From assembly GCF_000331105.1 (NCBI RefSeq), contig NC_020054.1, forward strand, positions 5,424,555 to 5,488,554: a stretch of DNA of 64,000 nucleotides, written 5' to 3'. Below, one piece after another: positions 61,241-64,000 of this stretch (positions within the stretch are counted from its first letter, which is position 1; each line of letters starts with the position of its first letter). Below the pieces are notes generated by a model. It saw only the letters and a list, made by a program, of their open reading frames with translations. It was not told the origin of the DNA and did no database searches. The DNA is from Fibrella aestuarina BUZ 2 (GTDB lineage Bacteria > Bacteroidota > Bacteroidia > Cytophagales > Spirosomataceae). A program made the translations under genes and the position numbers.

Positions 61241-64000
61241 ATGGTAAGAAGTCTACTGATGAGTATACTCATGGTATGCTCATTCTGGGATCCCTGCTGG
61301 GCTCAGGAACGAACCCTTAAAGGAAGGGTTACAGCCGCCGAAGACGGAAGCCCGATCCCGGGCGCTTCGGTTGTCTTAAAAGGTACCACGAAAGGCGCCA
61401 ACACCGACGTTGATGGGGCCTACTCGATTGCCATACCGGCGAGTGGTGGCACACTGGTTGTCAGTTTTGTGGGGACAGTTACCCAGGAAGTGGAGATTGG
61501 CAACCGCACCCAGGTGAACATTACGCTGGCTGCCGACACCAAGAGCCTTCAGGAAGTGGTCGTGACCGCTCAGGGCATTGTCCGCGAGAAGAAAGCGCTG
61601 GGTTACGCCGTCACCACGTTGGATAACAAGCTGCTGGAAGACCGACCACAAGCCGATGTGGGCCGGGTCCTGCAGGGCAAAATTCCGGGGGTTAACATTA
61701 CGGCTACATCGGGGGTTTCGGGCACGGGAACGAGTATCAACATCCGCGGTTTTTCGTCGATTACGGGCTCAACCCAACCGTTGTTTGTCGTCGATGGCGT
61801 GCCGTTCAATTCCAGTACCAACTCCCGCGATGGGTTTACGGGCGGGGGCCAATCAGCCTCCAGCCGATTTCTGGACCTCGACCCCAATAACATCGAGAAT
61901 ATCAGCGTGTTAAAGGGGCTGGCCGCTACCGTTACGTATGGCGATCAGGGCCGAAACGGGGTGATTCTGGTGACGACCAAAAACGGCAGCAAGAAGGCCC
62001 GGCCTACCGAAATCACGCTGACCCAGTCTGTCTTCGCCAACACGGCCAACCTGCCTACGTACCAGAACGACTATGTTGGGGGATTCCAGCAGAACCTGGG
62101 GTACTTCTTCAGCAACTTCGGCCCCACCCTCGCCGAAGCCGCCGCCTACCCGTCGCAGAATACCAACACGGCATTGACCAATCACCCGTATGCGTTTCTG
62201 ACCAATGCGGCGCTGCGGTCGGCGATGGCCCCGTACGTGGCGTCGGTAAGTCCGTATAAAATGCAGGTCTTCCCCGACAACGTGAAGGACTTTTTCCGAA
62301 CCGGGCTTATCTCCAACAGCTCGATCAATCTGTCGGGCGGCAGTGAGCGAGTTGGCTATAACCTCTCGGTGGGCTATAATAACGAACAGGGGTATATCCC
62401 CGAAAACGGCCTGAAACGCCTCAACATCGGGGCGGGCATCCGGGCGCAGTTGACCAAAAAGCTGAGCATCAGCACCTCATTCAACTACGCCAACACGGAC
62501 CAGTATTCGCCGCCACTCAATGCAGGGCAGGGTAACAACTCGCTGGGCGGTTTCCCATCGGTGCTAGCCAACGTGTTGTTCACACCCCGGCAGGTCGATC
62601 TGATGAACTGGCCGTATGAAAACCCGGTCGACGGCGGCACGGTGTATTTCCGCTCCGGCAACGACATTCCGAACCCGCGCTGGATTCTGGCCAATTATAA
62701 AACGACGGGTGTGGTCAACCGCTTCTTTACCACGACCAACCTGACGTATGACATCGCCCGGGATCTGGTGCTGCTGTATAAGGTGGGCCTCGATACCTAC
62801 ACCGAAAACCAGGAGTATAAATTCAACAAGGGTGGGGTCGACTTCGTCAATGGGTTTTACAACACCTACGACATCAAGAACACGATCTGGGATAACAGCG
62901 TGATTCTGTCTTACACCAAACCCCTGGCCGACCGCTTCACGCTCTCGGGCCGGATCGGTGGTAACATGCGTAACGACCGGTCTGGTTCTATCTTCGTAAC
63001 GAGCCAGAATCAGCTGGCCCGCAACCTGTTCCGCCACAGCAATTTCATCGACAACGTGGCGTCGAACGGCGAAGTCGAGCAGACGCGCATCGGGGTATTT
63101 GGCGAACTCACGGCCGACATCAACGATTACCTGTTTCTGAACCTGGCCGCCCGCAACGACTGGACCTCGACGGTAGAAATCGCCAACCGCCAGATCTTTT
63201 ACCCCTCGGCCAGTGTCTCGTTTGTACCCACGTCGGCCATCAGCAGTCTACAGGGCAACAGCGTGCTCAGCTTCCTGAAAGTCCGGGCGGGCATCGGTAC
63301 GTCGGCGGGCTTTCCCAACCCGTACAGCACGCGTAACGTCTTGAATCAGAGCGCCAGAGGCTGGCTCAACTCGTCGGGCGCTACCGTGCAGACCCACTCG
63401 GTCGACAACACCCTGGGCAACCCGAACCTGAAGCCCGAGTTACATACCGAGATCGAACTGGGCCTTGAAGGGCGCCTGTTCAATAACCGGCTTAGCTTCG
63501 ACATCACGGGCTACCAGCGCACTACCCGCGACCTGATTACCCGCACCCCCCTCGACGCCTCGACGGGCTACACCGCCACGACGATTAACATCGGCAAAAT
63601 CCGCAACGAGGGGATCGAAGTGAGCCTGTCGGGCACCGCCATCAAGCGCAATGGTTTCTCGTGGGACGTGACCGGCGTGTTCTCGCGCAACGTACCCAAG
63701 GTGCTTGATCTGGGTGGTACGCTTCAGGAAGTGCAGATCGCGGGCTTTGGGGGCACGCTGGGCAACTACGCCGTGGTTGGGCAGCCCTTTAACGTCATTA
63801 AAGGCACGGGTTTCCGGCGCAACGACCAGGGCCAATACCTCATCGACGGGCAGGGGTATCTGCTGGCTACGACCTCGCCGGTGGTACTGGGTAATCCCAA
63901 CCCGGCGTTCACGTCGAGCCTGATCAACGAATTCCGCTACAAAAACTTCTCGCTTAACGTAATGATCGCGTACCGGCATGGCGGGGTTATGTACTCGTCG
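61241..64000 (+). CDS. SusC/RagA family TonB-linked outer membrane receptor, 3' end outside window
   Basis: The frame opens with a signal peptide (SFWDPCWAQE, cleavage ~22) and runs 920 codons to the window end without a stop. A carboxypeptidase-like regulatory domain is at ~25-100 (GRVTAAEDGSPIPGASVVLKG). A plug domain follows (~110-245) with NIRGFSSITGS, FVVDGVPFN and GRNGVILVTTK, then the start of the barrel. It imports glycan or peptide fragments with TonB. A SusD partner should follow beyond the window. It probably belongs to the arabinofuranosidase and peptidase locus upstream, although a terminator separates their transcripts. Confidence 0.93.
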   Translation, partial: MVRSLLMSILMVCSFWDPCWAQERTLKGRVTAAEDGSPIPGASVVLKGTTKGANTDVDGAYSIAIPASGGTLVVSFVGTVTQEVEIGNRTQVNITLAADTKSLQEVVVTAQGIVREKKALGYAVTTLDNKLLEDRPQADVGRVLQGKIPGVNITATSGVSGTGTSINIRGFSSITGSTQPLFVVDGVPFNSSTNSRDGFTGGGQSASSRFLDLDPNNIENISVLKGLAATVTYGDQGRNGVILVTTKNGSKKARPTEITLTQSVFANTANLPTYQNDYVGGFQQNLGYFFSNFGPTLAEAAAYPSQNTNTALTNHPYAFLTNAALRSAMAPYVASVSPYKMQVFPDNVKDFFRTGLISNSSINLSGGSERVGYNLSVGYNNEQGYIPENGLKRLNIGAGIRAQLTKKLSISTSFNYANTDQYSPPLNAGQGNNSLGGFPSVLANVLFTPRQVDLMNWPYENPVDGGTVYFRSGNDIPNPRWILANYKTTGVVNRFFTTTNLTYDIARDLVLLYKVGLDTYTENQEYKFNKGGVDFVNGFYNTYDIKNTIWDNSVILSYTKPLADRFTLSGRIGGNMRNDRSGSIFVTSQNQLARNLFRHSNFIDNVASNGEVEQTRIGVFGELTADINDYLFLNLAARNDWTSTVEIANRQIFYPSASVSFVPTSAISSLQGNSVLSFLKVRAGIGTSAGFPNPYSTRNVLNQSARGWLNSSGATVQTHSVDNTLGNPNLKPELHTEIELGLEGRLFNNRLSFDITGYQRTTRDLITRTPLDASTGYTATTINIGKIRNEGIEVSLSGTAIKRNGFSWDVTGVFSRNVPKVLDLGGTLQEVQIAGFGGTLGNYAVVGQPFNVIKGTGFRRNDQGQYLIDGQGYLLATTSPVVLGNPNPAFTSSLINEFRYKNFSLNVMIAYRHGGVMYSS

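Overview
The window looks like chromosome from a Bacteroidota bacterium of the Cytophagales, probably near Spirosoma, Fibrella or Rudanella. The evidence is a type IX secretion C-terminal sorting domain, a SusC/RagA TonB-dependent receptor, Bacteroidetes-style LptD-like and PorT-like outer membrane proteins, TAnnTTTG promoter elements, no obvious Shine-Dalgarno sequences, and a GC-rich composition with AT-rich intergenic stretches. I saw no rRNA, tRNA, CRISPR array or transposase.

Layout. At 0.1-14 kb, three minus-strand sugar-acid genes (FAH-family hydrolase, SDR dehydrogenase, UxaA-family dehydratase) are split by a 10-kb block of secreted proteins: a glucose/sorbosone dehydrogenase-like protein with PKD and DUF11 domains, a solitary tail-collar protein, and a 1924-residue T9SS surface protein built of near-identical Ig-like repeats. 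At 14-22 kb lie adenine deaminase, an ECF sigma factor, RarA, a short cassette (AhpD-like protein, GAF-DHp protein without an ATPase domain, single-domain response regulator), then argC and argG. At 22-25.8 kb is an AT-richer cell-surface acylation group (AlgJ-like, MBOAT, SGNH lipoprotein). At 25.8-33 kb are envelope and lipid genes: a desaturase very like eukaryotic sphingolipid delta-4 desaturase, a beta-barrel, a lysophospholipid acyltransferase, a Kazal lipoprotein, an acyl-CoA carboxylase beta subunit, MlaD and an amidase. At 33-43 kb are an LptD-like protein, a large DUF11 protein, MsrA, a CDF transporter and a second desaturase.

The most coherent system is at 43-64 kb. It holds a complete-looking trans-4-hydroxyproline degradation set (AraC regulator, DapA-family deaminase, hydroxyproline epimerase, D-amino-acid dehydrogenase, semialdehyde dehydrogenase), two cysteine-type beta-L-arabinofuranosidases (GH127 and GH146-like), an amino-acid permease, a prolyl-oligopeptidase-family S9 peptidase, a DUF885 peptidase and the start of a SusC receptor. 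Beta-L-arabinofuranosides linked to hydroxyproline are typical of plant extensins, so I read this as a candidate locus for eating hydroxyproline-rich glycoproteins, sugar and peptide backbone together.

Three non-coding signals stand out. First, dyad elements with 7-nt (ATG-phased) or 8-nt (GTG-phased) periodicity sit on or right after stop codons at five loci. Second, two very long hairpins lie back to back at 11.3 kb. Third, the octamer AGGTACGT/ACGTACCT is strongly over-represented in all reading frames and between genes.
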